Source of the DNA: Apostichopus japonicus | Lineage: Eukaryota; Echinodermata; Holothuroidea; Aspidochirotida; Stichopodidae | DNA: 64,000 nucleotides | Direction of reading: 5' to 3' | Assembly: GCF_037975245.1 (NCBI RefSeq) | Contig: NC_092567.1 | Location: 7,564,714-7,628,713 of the forward strand | In this document: positions 1-11,929 of the stretch, piece after piece | How positions within the stretch are numbered: position 1 is the stretch's first letter | How the letters are laid out: each line of letters starts with the position of its first letter | Notes under the pieces: model-generated | What the model was told of the DNA's origin: nothing | The model's database searches: none | What the model saw: the letters and a program-made list of their open reading frames with translations, nothing else | Program-made: the position numbers and the translations under genes

Positions 1-2485
1 ACTTCTTTATTACAAGTATTGTCTCTTTGTGGCAACAAATTCGCATGAGTGGTTTCTATTGTTCAAGTTTATAAAGTATTTTCTGCATACGAAACTTACC
101 CGACTACTAAGTTTGTAAAAGTACACTGTCTTCGCTATGCCAGATATTGTACACTGCAATATGCTGGAAGCAAAATGTCTTTAATGTGAATACAGTTATT
201 GTAAGATTAGTTTCTGCAAGCTCTAAATCCAGACCTACATAGCTAGGTCTTCTCAGTTACTGGAGAAGTTCAATACACTGAACTACTTAATCCACACTAA
301 TCACCATTGCTTACAATATATAGTGTACACTTTCAGGGAGGATTGTTTCCACTGATGTGCTATCACTCTGGTCATAGACTAGTCATTAATCGAATTTTAC
401 GAAGACAATATTTGTATTTGTATTAATTCATGGTGTGGGTAGGATCAAAATCAAAAGAAAACCGCTGCGAGAGAACACGAAATACTTAATACTACTGTAG
501 TCTATAGCCAATGGATCCCCAACACAGTTCTGGGATTCAAACAAAAGCCATTGAATTCGTCGTTCTCACGTTTTTTTTTTATGGAACTAGAAATCTAAAC
601 AAGCAAGTAGTTTGGGAGAGACTAAAAGAACGAAGTCTTTTTTTCTTTACATAATGGCCAGTAAACGGTTTAGTAAATTTAATTTGGTTTTAAAAGCAAT
701 GATTGCAATATTGTATTCGAAATTGAGGTCGAATGACTGTCACGCAAATATGTTTACTTATAGATTATTTACACAGTCGAACCAAATGCTAAATACATGA
801 TCATTTTGTGTGTGCTATCAGGAGAATGATCGAGGTTCTACTTATTTAAATCTTAAAGCATCTTTTTGAGTCCTGTCTATGATTTTCTCAACCTCATTGA
901 CCCCACGGTGCCATAACGACATACACACCTAGCTTATCTATTCAAATCTAACCTCAAATGGTGGTATAAGGTCGAATGATTTACAAATCAGAACGTTGTT
1001 TCTCTCGATGATATTTTCCGTTAGGTTCGCAATAAGCCCCGCCTATAACATGAATATTTAAATTATTTGCACGTCATGGGATAATGAGGTAAATAATTTC
1101 ACTTTGCCGACGTCGTAAGCAATCCAGTAAACCAATATGTACTACAACACATTGCTCTATTTGTGTACTCTGAGTATGGCTGTGATAACGACTCAGTTTT
1201 TCGGATTGCTGTGAATGAATCTATTTTAAGCAACAGCTTATAAATAAACTTGTCAGTTATTCACTTATTGGTTGAATTCAAACTAGTGGATTTGGGGAAC
1301 TGTATGAGATTGCTTTTAAATGGGGAATTTGTCGGAAGACTCTTAATTAATATCTGCAGAAGTCCTTAATTACTGGCCAATTGGCGCTCTAGGTAGGGAA
1401 GAACTTGGCTAATATTTTAGTTTGCTGTTTTGTGATGAATACATTTAAAAACCCCGATGGGCATGTCAAAAGGGTGGCAAAACGGCGACAAAACGCAAAA
1501 AGCTGCTTTAAGAAGTTATAACAACTTGCAATCAAAATACCGATTACAGTAGTAGCCCACCCCGCTGAAGAAGGCTACATGAGGTGGGGGCGGGGAATTC
1601 GAGAAACATCTTTTCTGTTGCTGAGATATAAATGTTTGAGTTTAGTCATAAAAGAGAAAAGTACTGATTGTGCAATAACCTATCACGTCACAACATTATG
1701 CACCTTGAATTGTCTTTGTTTTCTGTTACATATGAACGTGGCTTACTTAACCTTTATTAGTAGGGCCATATAATGTAGTAATGTACAAATTCGTAGCTAT
1801 CGACCAACTCTTCAAGCGTTCCATACGCATTTGTGATAAATAACTGAATTATGAAACAGACACAGGCTGTTATGCGTATTATAGTATAATAATGACTCAG
1901 ATCATGTCCGGAGTAAAGTTATGGAAACCCTGGTTTAATGTTTAAGCAGGGGGGTCACTGGTATGTGCGATAGTCTTTGTCTAGGGGTATCAATGTAATG
2001 CTGGCTGCCGGGGTTTATGTTAACAGTCTGGTGGACGTTTTCGTCTCTAAATTTTGTATACGGGGAAGTAACAAGACGGATAGGCCGTTGGGCGGGGTCA
2101 GCTCATGTATGTTGCAGGGTAGAGAGCTTTGCGGCTTGTTATTGGTTTCTGATATGTGTCAATGCTATCGGATATGTCGTAATTGGTCAGTTACTCGTGT
2201 ATAGCCTTCTACACAGCGGGTCGTTTATATTGCTATGCGAGTATAGCGTTTTTATACATTAATTTGGTATACATTAAGAACAAGTTGCCAGGCAGAATCC
2301 TTGACGAATTTTATAGCGTTCGTCAGAGGCAATGTTTTAGAGGTTATTTTGGGGCTTCTGCAGAAGACATATGGATCGGATTGATGCACTCTGCAGCTGC
2401 GTTGCGTACACTGCTTGTGCGGTTGCAAGGTTGTTGCAGCGTAGGGTTCACGGGCCGACGCGGTCCATCGTTAGCTGTGCTGCGG
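1..2485. other. No gene recognised
   Basis: AT-rich non-coding sequence. The open frames here are short, carry no motif I recognise and overlap each other in several frames. I see no tandem or inverted repeat of note before the fold-back repeat that begins near 2486. Confidence 0.6.
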
Positions 2486-3145
2486 GTGACATCCCTATGT
2501 TCCGAAGTCTCTATGTTCCGACGTTTCTATGTTCCAACAAATTGTTTGGACTCTTAATTTGTTTTGACCAAGCTTCTTTCGGACCCATTTTTTTTTGTGA
2601 GATTCAATGTTTTTGGTCCCCCATTTTTCGGATCATTTTTTTTTGGGGTACTTAATTTGTTGGTCCCCAAATTTTTTGGGACCCAATTTCTTTGAGGGGG
2701 GACTCAATTTTTTTGGATCAACATTTTTTCTGACCTACCTTTTTGGGGGATACAATTTTTTGGACGCACCAATTTTTTTTTTCAGGAAAAAAAGGGCCCA
2801 AAGTTTGCGATGACCCAAATAGTGCTTGTGACCGAAATTTAATTGTTTGTACTCAAATTTTTTGGGGCCAAAATCAGTTGGGTCAAAAAAATTTTGGTCC
2901 GAAAAAAGTTGGTCCGAAAACATGTTGGTGTCAAAAATTTTGGTCATAAAATATAGTGGTCTAAAATAATTTTGGTCCGAAAAAAGTTGGTCTGAAAACA
3001 TGTTGGTCAACAATTTTGGTCCAAAAAAAATTGAGTCCGAAAAAATTTGGGTAAAAAAATTAGTCCAACAAAATTGTCGGAACATAGAGACGTCGGAACA
3101 TAGAGACGTCGGAACATAGAGACGTCGGAACATAGAGATGTAACC
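2486..3145. repeat. 660-bp fold-back repeat with 13-bp tandem termini
   Basis: Both ends carry tandem copies of a 13-bp unit, in opposite orientation: ctatgttccgacg-type units at about 2497-2538 and their reverse complement (cggaacatagaga) at about 3078-3136. The interior is strand-asymmetric. The left half (2545-2785) is T-rich with repeated ttttttggac/ggtccc words. The right half (2870-3060) is A-rich with repeated ggtccgaaaaaa words. Folded back, the halves would pair imperfectly into one long hairpin. No coding capacity is evident. Open frames crossing it are low-complexity. The outermost match (gtgacatccctatgttccga against gttacatctctatgttccga) sets the quoted limits to within a few bases. 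Confidence 0.7.
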
Positions 3146-4510
3146 GTACTGCGTTGCCTTTGACGAATTCATCATTTGCTGCGCTGCGTTGTCTTTAACG
3201 CGATACGTATAGTTTAGCTCTCTTCTAGGCAACTTGCGCATAATAGAATAGCTGTGCCGTGATAGGGTTAGTTAATGTACGTTGTCCGTGTGTCGTGTGT
3301 TAGTCGTTAAGGTATTCCTACTTAAATATATTTATTTATTTGTTTATAACACTTCGAAAGATTTACTACAGGAACATTGTATATAGACAAGTATATATAC
3401 TTATTAATCTCAGGATGCACTGTTAGTGTATTTTATTCAACGGTGTCCTCGATTCTATCCCTACCAACCCTACACCTAACTTACCAATCGGGTACGCTAC
3501 AACATAACTGGAGCGGACAGCGTTACACTACATTGCATGAGTGATACAAGAGTTCAGAGCCACAATGGAGCATGTCACAGGGTCGGTGCGTTGTTTCACG
3601 CGATTCTGCATTGAAATATTTGGTCAAGGGTAAAGTATACGACGATGGTTGATTAATTTTCGTGTGTCTCGTCGACAAGTACATAGTTCTCGTAAAGAGT
3701 TATAGTACTTGATCCAAGCTAACACTTAGCTAGGCAAGGACTTCATAGTGCGATGACATTATGTTATTTAAGTTCTAAATAGAACCGTTATAGTGGGTTC
3801 AGTTTCGTGAGAACATCATTGAACAGTATTCATATTCAAAGTGCGTGTCATAACCAACAAGCGTTACTTAAAACAGGACGATTCGAAAAGTCGTTATAAA
3901 AGCTTTTACGTCATCAGTGTAAACATATAGTAACTGACGTTTCCTCGCTGTTAGGATCACATGTGTGTATGTGACTTGCATTTGCTGTTGATTTTGAACT
4001 ATGTTGAACCTATGTGGTGTGCTTTCTTCTTTGTTTAACAATAAATATATTCTAATCAATTAAGGAATTAAAAAAGTAAGTCAACGTACCCACCACTTCC
4101 TACAGTAAATTGGTCACGTGTCACCAGTCGGATGAGACAGCTATCTACAACTAGAAAACCTATACTTGCACAGGTACCTAGAAAGTATATTAAGTCAACA
4201 TATTGTAATTTGTGCCTCACCACTACCCCAATGATATTGTAGCGTGACGTATTATGGGGAATAACATCCCATGTAAAGACTTTTGGTAGTGGAATCTTTC
4301 TTTTGTGTTCACTGTGGTAACCTCTGTATTAAGCTGTCTGTATTTTGTGCGTGTATTTGTCCCTTCACAGAATTTGCAGTTTAAAGCTTCTATAAAAACT
4401 ATACCTAACTACATGTCCTCAAGTTCTATTTCGATGTAGCCGTCCTCACAACAACTAGTGCATTTAAAATTAATGTTTAGAGTCGAGGATTAATTCGCAT
4501 TAAGTAGAAG
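3146..4510. other. No gene recognised
   Basis: Non-coding AT-rich stretch between the fold-back repeat and the LTR retrotransposon. No motif-bearing reading frame, splice-bounded exon or clear repeat was seen. Confidence 0.55.
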
Positions 4511-4515
4511 CTCAC
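4511..4515. repeat. Target site duplication, left (CTCAC)
   Basis: CTCAC directly precedes the left LTR and is repeated exactly at 9417-9421 directly after the right LTR. A 5-bp duplication fits Ty3/Gypsy integrases and shows that the two LTRs belong to one insertion event. Confidence 0.9.
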
Positions 4516-4689
4516 TGTAGTGGCGTAATAAAATATATTACACACTTGGCGTTCGATAGAGAGTCAGAGTAAAGATGGCGTCGAAGTCTGCTACCAGAAG
4601 TTATCAATAAAACGAGTTATCCGTATTGTATTCAACTGTAAACGAATGCCTTGAACTGTGTCCTTATTTGAAACAACAAGTACTCTACA
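4516..4689 (+). repeat. Left LTR (174 bp)
   Basis: Starts TGTAG and ends CTACA, the inverted TG...CA termini expected of an LTR. It contains an AATAAA polyadenylation signal at 4606-4611. It is identical to 9243-9416 except at 4522. Confidence 0.95.
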
Positions 4690-4690
4690 T

Positions 4691-4703
4691 TGGCGACGAG
4701 GAT
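4691..4703 (+). other. Candidate primer-binding site
   Basis: TGGCGACGAGGAT begins one base after the left LTR. A tRNA primer site should begin TGG, the complement of the tRNA CCA tail. I cannot assign the tRNA without comparing the 3' ends of the host's tRNA set. Confidence 0.55.
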
Positions 4704-4711
4704 AATTTGCG

Positions 4712-6142
4712 ATGGCCACATTTACGATTCCACCGCCTCCACCTCTGGATATAGATTCATCAAGTCTTGCAACAAGCTTCAAGAAATTTAAACAGGCATT
4801 CACAAACTTCGAACTTGCAACGGGGATAGCCACACCAGACAACTCGCTGCGGGTGGCGACTCTGCTAGCCGTGATAGGGCAGCCAGCGGTCGACCTATAC
4901 AACACGTTTACGTGGGCTGGCGAAGCTGACGCAAAGACATATCAGAAGGTAATCGATCAGTTTGAAGTGCATTGTAAGGGACATGCTAATACTACATATG
5001 AACGGTACATATTTAACACGAGAGTACAAAGAGAGGGTGAATCGTTTGAGAGCTTTTTTACATCTCTCAAGTCATTAGCAGAAACATGTGAATTTGACAC
5101 ATTGACAGAATCTCTCATAAGGCACAGGATAATTCTAGGCATGAAAAATGCTAACATTAGTCAACGCCTCCTTCGTGAAGCACACTTGACCCTAACTCAA
5201 AACATCACAATTGTCCGAGCAGCTGAAGCAGCCTCTGCACATGCCAGTGAGATTGCAAAGAGCACTATGACTGACATTTCTGACGTGCACTACGTCAAGC
5301 ACGAACGTCAAAACCGTCAGAAACCCGCTAAATTTCAACAACAGAAGAACTCAAAGTCACAGATCTGCCGTAACTGTGGTGACAAATACCCTCATACTGA
5401 TCATCCATGTCCAGCACAAGGAAAAACCTGCTTATTCTGCAAAAAGCAAAATCACTTTGCAAAAGTGTGCAAAACCAAGCTGAAACAACAAGCAATGGTT
5501 AACCTTGTAGAACAGACAACACAACACTCACAACCATCTCTCCAAGCAGCGCAAGGTGAGTCAAATAACGAGGACTATCTATTTGCCATAGGTCCATCAG
5601 ATGAGAGTAATCAACTACTCAAAGTATCCGTGATCATCAATGATGTTAAGACTACAGCTGTCATTGACACAGGTACGTCAGTGAACATAATGAGTCGAGA
5701 AACTCTGAACACAATCTGTACAGAACAATCACCACTCGAACCTACAGGCAAACAAGTCTATGCATTTGGTGCCAACAGTCCTATTGAGGTTCTTGGAAAA
5801 ATCTCTCTGCTTGTACGTCACAAAGCGCAGATGCTAAGAGATATATTCTTCATTACGGAGCACAGTGGTCCCACTCTGCTACGTCTGAACACTGCGAAAG
5901 AGCTCCACATGATCGCTGTTACATACAATGTTCATGCAGCACCGTCGGTCATCGATGAATTCAGTGATCGGTTCGTTGGACTAGGCAAGCTAGCAGGCGT
6001 CACATGCAAACTACACGTGGATCAGTCCGTCACTCCTGTTACTCAGCCGCATCGCAGGATACCTTTCCACGTCAGACAACATGTCGAAGCTGAACTGAAA
6101 CGCTTACAAGAATTGGATATCATCGAGCCTGTGAGAGATTGA
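4712..6142 (+). CDS. gag-pr: Gag-protease polyprotein with truncated RT start
   Basis: An open frame of 476 codons starting at ATG 4712, 22 bases after the LTR. The N-terminal ~195 residues look like a retrotransposon capsid/matrix region with little recognisable motif. Residues ~215-255 hold two Cys/His units. The first is irregular (CRNCG... with a downstream His and Cys). The second is a standard CX2CX4HX4C knuckle (CLFCKKQNHFAKVC) that would bind the element's RNA. Residues ~305-340 hold the aspartic protease, with VIDTGTSVNIM carrying the catalytic DTG. The C-terminal ~45 residues, ending ELDIIEPVRD, are the start of reverse transcriptase. The frame then hits TGA at 6140-6142, exactly where an internal deletion joins it to later RT sequence in another frame. 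Gag and protease look intact. The RT is not. Confidence 0.9.
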   Translation: MATFTIPPPPPLDIDSSSLATSFKKFKQAFTNFELATGIATPDNSLRVATLLAVIGQPAVDLYNTFTWAGEADAKTYQKVIDQFEVHCKGHANTTYERYIFNTRVQREGESFESFFTSLKSLAETCEFDTLTESLIRHRIILGMKNANISQRLLREAHLTLTQNITIVRAAEAASAHASEIAKSTMTDISDVHYVKHERQNRQKPAKFQQQKNSKSQICRNCGDKYPHTDHPCPAQGKTCLFCKKQNHFAKVCKTKLKQQAMVNLVEQTTQHSQPSLQAAQGESNNEDYLFAIGPSDESNQLLKVSVIINDVKTTAVIDTGTSVNIMSRETLNTICTEQSPLEPTGKQVYAFGANSPIEVLGKISLLVRHKAQMLRDIFFITEHSGPTLLRLNTAKELHMIAVTYNVHAAPSVIDEFSDRFVGLGKLAGVTCKLHVDQSVTPVTQPHRRIPFHVRQHVEAELKRLQELDIIEPVRD

Positions 6143-8404
6143 ATTTTGGAGTGAATAGCGGAGCGGAACAGTTCCAAAATCTGATACAGTCAGCCCTGGC
6201 AGGTCTTCAAGGCGTGATTAACATCAATGACGACATATTGGTATATGCCAAGAATCAACAAGAATACAACGAGCGGCTAGTGAAGTGCATGCAACGTCTA
6301 AGAGAGAAGAGCCTTACTCTCAATGGCGATAAATGTGAGTTCAACAAATCTTCGGTTGAATTCTTTGGGCATATCTTCAGCTCATCAGGCGTATCACCAA
6401 GTCCCACGAAAGTCCAATCGTTGATCGAGGCACCACCTCCTTGCAATCGGGAAGAAGTCCGAAGCTTTCTTGGGTTAGCAAACTACTGTGCAAGATTCAT
6501 TCCATACCTTGCATCACTATCTGAACCACTTCGTGATCTGACCAGACAGAGCGTTCCATGGCCATGGGAAGAGCGTCACGCCAAATCCTTCAATGACATC
6601 AAGCATGCAATAGCACAGCACTGCCATATGGCATACTTCGACTCGCGTCTTCATTCCACAGTCGTTGTAGATGCTAGTCCCGTAGGGCTATGTGCTATGC
6701 TAGTACAAGGCAGTGACCGAAGCAACAAAATCGTAGCACTAGCGAGTCGTTCACTTACAGCTGTCGAGAAGCGGTATTCACAAACCGAGCGTGAAGCCCT
6801 GGCAGTAACGTGGGGAATCACACACTTCTACCTGTACTTGTATGGCAGCAAGTTCACGGTCATCACAGACCATAAGCCACTAGTGCCATTGTTCAACAGA
6901 TCCAATTCATCTCCACCAGCGAGAATAGAAAGATGGATGCTGCACCTTCAGCAGTATGATTTTTCTCTAGATTACCAACCAGGTGCAACCAACCCGGCCG
7001 ACTATTTGTCGCGACATCCGTTAGCTAGCACATCAACCGTTGAGCCAAACGCAGAAGAGCACATCAACTTCATCGTTGAAAACGCAGTGCCCAAATCGAT
7101 CAACATGGATGAGATAGTTGCAGCGACCACATCAGATCCTGTTTTGCAAGCATGCATCAAAGCTGTCGAAGGGAATAGCTGGTACTCGATTACACCAGAG
7201 CTGCAGTGCTTCAAAAACGTAAAGAATGAGCTCAGCGTAGCAAAAGATGGAAAAGTGCTACTCTGTGATCACAGAATTGTGATTCCGTCAATCCTTCGCG
7301 ATCGCATCATCACAATCGCACACCAAGGACACCAAGGTGTCGTTCGCACAAAACAGCTGATTCGCGAAAAAGTTTGGTTTCCTGGAATAGACAAGCGTGT
7401 GGAAGAAAAGATCAGTCAATGTATTCCATGCCAAGCAACAGGCAGTTCAACTACGCGTGAACCTGTCCAAATGTCAGCACTTCCAACACATCCTTGGAAA
7501 GAAGTCAGCATAGACTTCTCAGATCTTCCAACCGGAGAGCATCTTCTTGTCATCATCGACGATTATAGCAGATTCCCAGTGGTTGAAATTCTCACATCTA
7601 CTTCTAGTAAAGCGGTTATCCCCCATTAGCTCGCATATTTGCATTGTTCGGTATTCCAGAAGTAGTCCGTACTGATAACGGACCACCTTTCAATAGCGAA
7701 TATTTCATGAAGTTTTACAATACTTAGGATTCCGACATCGTAGAATCACACCGCGATGGCCACAGGCCAATGGAGAAGTAGAGCGATTCATGCGCGTTCT
7801 AAAGAAAGTTGTCCGCACAGCAACCGCCGAGCGTAAGTCTTGGAAACAAGAGCTATACACGTTTCTGAGAAACTACCGAGCTACTCCACATAGAACGTCT
7901 GGGGCACCACCAGCTACAGTAATGTTCCAGCGTCCAATCCGCACTCGCTTACCTGAGCCTCAATCGCACACAGCAAATGATAGCGAAATTCGCAATCGCG
8001 ATAAGTCCATGTAACAGAAGCAGAAGGTAAACGCGGAAAAGCATCAAAGAATCAGAGAATCGGAAATGAGAGTCGGTAACTATGTCCTTGTGAAGCGTGA
8101 TGGGCATATCGGTAAATACACTACTCCTTTCGACACCAGACCGTTGAAGGTCATAGTGATCAAGGGTTCGCAAATCGTTGCATCTCGTGGCTCCTACCGC
8201 GTAACGCGAAACTCATCACACTTCAAAGTCTTGAAAGGTCAGCATGACATTCATGCTGCAACAGATGATTACGATGATACACCATCGCCACAAATCGCAA
8301 ACCCCCCTCGAAACGAGAGAATACAAACTCCTCCTATGGTAGCACGAAGAAATCCACCCCGTAATCGTGCTCCACCTAGGAATCTGAATGATTATTATGC
8401 TTAA
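6136..8404 (+). pseudogene. pol: Broken pol: RT C-half, RNase H, integrase
   Basis: The frame 6136-7629 begins in the middle of RT and contains the catalytic-site equivalent NDDILVYA (6220-6245). RNase H follows with VVVDASP, SQTEREALAV and ITDHKPL supplying the acidic residues. The integrase zinc finger follows (HQGHQG... and CIPCQ), with the first core Asp in SIDFSDL. The upstream part of RT, including the first catalytic Asp motif, is missing between 6139 and 6142 compared with the family (roughly 85-90 residues, estimated from family length). The frame shifts near 7620 into 7623-7727, which carries the second core Asp (RTDNGPPF). It shifts again near 7724 into the frame with the core Glu (NGEVERF). 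A TAA at 8012-8014 interrupts that frame. It then runs to 8404 and ends in a GSYRVTRNSSHFK region typical of the integrase tail. Defects in total: one deletion, two frameshifts and one stop. Confidence 0.9.
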
Positions 8405-9242
8405 CTGTATTACTCACAATAACAAATCAAAGACATTTCAACATTTTGTTGCATGTTTAATGTTTAAGTTTACAATGGTTAAGTTAACAGAGTATAGAAT
8501 TACTCAAATATCATTTTGGAAACGGTTATTTTATTCTTTGTTTGACAATTCGCACAGGTTTGAAATCTTACACAAAAGTTTATGTGTTTTGACAAGTAAT
8601 CAATGTTGGTACATTTACAGTTATTTTGAAGGAAAAACACATCCTTCAACTCATTTGCATTTTGTGTTGTAAAGAAGAAAGTCACTTCTTGTACATGTAA
8701 ATGAATGTCACGGAAAGTTGTAGGTAAAAAGAGAAAAGTTTATCTGTGTTGTAGTTTAAAGAGAAAAGTCTCTCTGTATTAGCTGTCATTTTAGTTTTAC
8801 TTGAAACAAAAGAAGTTTAGACTTCATACGGTTGAAGCAGTTTATTTGACATGTCATACAAAGAAGATTTGAAGGTCTTAATTATATCATATTCTCAAAA
8901 GACTAAACATAGGTTTTTACATATTCCTTGCTAACACAATGCTAACATTTATTATTTATGAACAAATGCATAATTGATAAGCAGACAGTATTCATGGTAT
9001 TGCATAGTTGAAGAAACCTATTGTGCAACACATTTTGTGACATTCCAAGTGATACAGTGTGTTCATTATACTAACCATATTGTTCGTTTTGAGATTTACC
9101 ATATTGTTAGACTTGAGATTTGATATACTAGAGTATTATTGTTTCAGTAATCGACAAAAGTTATTTATGCAGTGCCTATTCTGATACTTAAAAGCAAATC
9201 AAACATTTGTATTGTTGAGTTCAATCCACAAGTTAGGAGGAT
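8405..9242 (+). other. Retrotransposon 3' non-coding region
   Basis: About 840 bp between the end of pol and the right LTR, with no motif-bearing frame. It has a short internal near-duplication of an AAAGAGAAAAGT word (near 8727 and 8757). The purine-rich AGGAGGA at 9235-9241, directly before the LTR, is the likely polypurine tract for plus-strand priming, although it is short. Confidence 0.7.
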
Positions 9243-9416
9243 TGTAGTGTCGTAATAAAATATATTACACACTTGGCGTTCGATAGAGAGTCAGAGTAAA
9301 GATGGCGTCGAAGTCTGCTACCAGAAGTTATCAATAAAACGAGTTATCCGTATTGTATTCAACTGTAAACGAATGCCTTGAACTGTGTCCTTATTTGAAA
9401 CAACAAGTACTCTACA
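9243..9416 (+). repeat. Right LTR (174 bp)
   Basis: Matches 4516-4689 at 173 of 174 positions; the only difference I find is T at 9249. It is followed at 9417-9421 by CTCAC, the right copy of the target duplication. Confidence 0.95.
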
Positions 9417-9421
9417 CTCAC

Positions 9422-11341
9422 TATGCAGGTTATACCTAAGTACCTGCGACAAAAATAAAGGTTGAATGGCACATTACTACGATCCGCATATAAAATATAG
9501 TTTAACTTTCTGAGAAGGTACCAGATATATGACGTACATGTGAGCATGCGTACATGCTGTAAATACGGTGATACGACCTTAATCGATGTTGGTGACCATA
9601 TAGCCATATTGGCCGTTCACTATATTGATATAGCGGGGAACATTTACATGTGGTTCAGGCGACGAATATATTGCATTCAAGAGACAAAACTAATTTAACG
9701 TAAGAGTCCAGCGGTATATTAGAGTTATAACTAACACACTTATGTTAGGTACTAATTGAGAGAGCCGAAATTAAACAACATTCTAGCATTCAAACAAAAA
9801 TGATGGCTGCTAGGAAGGAGCATGAGGGCAAGGGGGTGAGGACATGGGAGGAAAGGAAATAACACCGTTATTTCGCGTATGTCTTTTGCACAAGAAATAA
9901 CAATTTTTTTCATATAGAAGATTAATTAAGCTTCTACAGCGTTGCTGCTTTTGTTTTAACAATATAGCAATCCGTCACAAACCTACAAGCATCTGTGTGT
10001 AGTCATGCATAGAGCCAATGTATGGTTCGTTAACCTTTACAGTGGTTCGTAATTCGCTATTTTGGCTACTCTATACATATCACGTTTTATGCTAGACACA
10101 TTCGAATCACAAACCTCCATTTCCTCGTAGAATACATATAATTCTGATACATTCCTAAGGAAAGTAAATACCGAAACTGAAGCATTTAATACTTATTCCT
10201 GTTGTATATATTTATCATCTTTACCAAATCTCAAATTCCTTGTCTTCCATTATTTAACTCTGATCTTCCAAAAAAACGACATTGGCGAAGCGTCTTGCAA
10301 ATGCGATACCGTATCCATAGTAACTGTCATGTTAAAACGCACAATGAAATAACGCGGATGCTATACATCAAGTTTGTTAAAACTTCTTCGAACTTCAATC
10401 ACCTCCACCGCCAACCCTCACTCTCCATTCTACCTCTAGATTTAACCATTGCATTTTTTTATGAGTCTGCCCTGCAATAAAATAAAACAAATTAATTGTA
10501 TCCCTTCAATTGATGGAACCTCATATTACCTTTTCACCCCTGTCTAACATCCCCCACCCTGTTCTCCCGGTAACCATCATTACATTTTCACACCAAAGTA
10601 CATTTTTCCAAAATAAAATCAGCTTGCTACCATTTATCATTATTACAATTGTTGAAGCAAGATATGAAGCTTTTTATCAAATTCTCAGCACAGTATACAT
10701 TCCTAACATATCTGTGTAACTATATTTTCCGATCGCCTCGATTTTACCTGATGATATTCGGGGAAGTCGTGGTAATAGAGCTTTACGTGTACTTGGGTGT
10801 ATTTTACTGACGCAGCTTTTCTACTGCAAGATATGGACGGAATGCTAAGTTCCTAGAAACTATTTCAATACCTTTTGTGTCGGTTACGTCAATACTAAGG
10901 CCAGGGTGACTACTTTTGGTTTTTCACCAATCTAGGTTGACGCTACTTTCTTTATGAAGATTTCAAGTTTTCTATCGGTTTACAGATTCCATCGGTTTTG
11001 CGAGAAGTGTTGATCACCTCAGCCGTATTGAAAGTATCTGGCAGAAATATCTAACTGGTAAGTGAAGCAGTAAATGCTATAGTAGAAAGTGAATTTAGTA
11101 AACTAAACACACATAGGAAACGTTATTTTTTCTGCTATGTAGTTCTGGTATAATGTGTCTTGTTGTGTGGTTTTTGCCCAAGTCTACTGAATGCTGCTTT
11201 GAAGTACTTTCAATTAGCAGCCTCCTTTTTCCACGAAAATCCATGTCGGCAAGGAAGTCTTCAAAAGATTCCAAATGTCGTTTGCCAATAGAGAATATTT
11301 CCAAAACACCAAATTAATATTATTATCTAACAATGATGAAT
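9422..11341. other. No gene recognised
   Basis: Non-coding AT-rich sequence. Short open frames near 10202-10719 lack any motif, conserved pattern or splice framing. No repeat structure is obvious. Confidence 0.55.
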
Positions 11342-11821
11342 ATTGTGTAAAAGTAAGTTGGCCTGACGTTTCGATCCTAGCAGGATCTTTTTCAAAGGTT
11401 AAATGACAAGTAAGAGTAACAGAAGGGACAAAAACACGCACAGAATACAGACAGGTTATTGAGCATGATGAACACAAAGAGATGGATGTAAGGGGATTAG
11501 TAGACAATGGATGGAGAGAAGAAAGAAAGAAACCAACAGGGGAAGAGGAGAGGTAGGAGATAAACAGAGGAGGGACAAAAAGAGGATTAAGGGAAGGGGT
11601 TAGGGAATAAACTGGAGAACGACAAAGACAGAAATGTGTGGAGAAAAAAGGATGGAAGAGATCGAGCTATGAGAAGAGGAGTCGTGGGGGGGGGGGGGAC
11701 AAGGGGAGAAGGAGGTGGGGACAAAAGAAAAGTTAGTCATGTCCTTCCTGAATGTTGAGCCCATGAGGCTGAATGGTGCGAAGACGTTGCATCCACAGCC
11801 TCTCTCTGCTGATTCGTATTA
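11342..11821. repeat. Dispersed repeat family R1, copy 1
   Basis: About 480 bp that is clearly related, in the same orientation, to 43422-43877. Shared landmarks in order: GTAAGTTGGCCTGACNTTTC, an AGCAGGA word, AACAGAAGGGACA, a purine-rich middle, and TTCCTGAATGTTGAGC near the end. It carries a long purine-rich stretch, including a ten-G run near 11690. I do not assign a superfamily. The GACGTTTCGATCC...AGGATC opening contains a short palindrome that could be a terminal feature. Confidence 0.75.
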
Positions 11822-11929
11822 GGTGAATATTAGCAGAAAAATATTGTTATGGAACTAAAACTGCGTATGTTAACATAACCCAAAAATAAAATAAAATAAA
11901 AACTACACATGACTGTGTCACCGGAGTGA

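Larger units (their letters stand above)
4516..9416 (+). mobile_element. Ty3/Gypsy LTR retrotransposon, Mag-like, complete ends but defective pol
   Basis: The element is 4901 bp and is bounded by 174-bp LTRs (4516-4689 and 9243-9416), each starting TGTAG and ending CTACA, with a CTCAC target duplication. The LTRs differ at one position (G at 4522, T at the matching site 9249), so insertion was recent. Order along the element: candidate primer-binding site from 4691; gag with two Cys/His knuckles; aspartic protease; the start of RT; then, after an internal deletion, the rest of RT, RNase H and integrase. About 840 bp of non-coding sequence precedes the right LTR. The knuckle pattern and domain order resemble the Mag lineage, which includes sea urchin SURL elements; this lineage call is from family knowledge and is moderate. 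The broken pol means this copy cannot move on its own. Confidence 0.93.

Noticed and set aside
2183-2557. 124-codon open frame upstream of the first fold-back
   Set aside because: No motif, no splice or start context, a competing overlapping frame, and it runs into the fold-back repeat.
7790-8014. Separate small gene in the retrotransposon
   Set aside because: It is the integrase region of pol, cut off by a frameshift upstream and the TAA at 8012-8014, and is in the same frame as 8066-8404.
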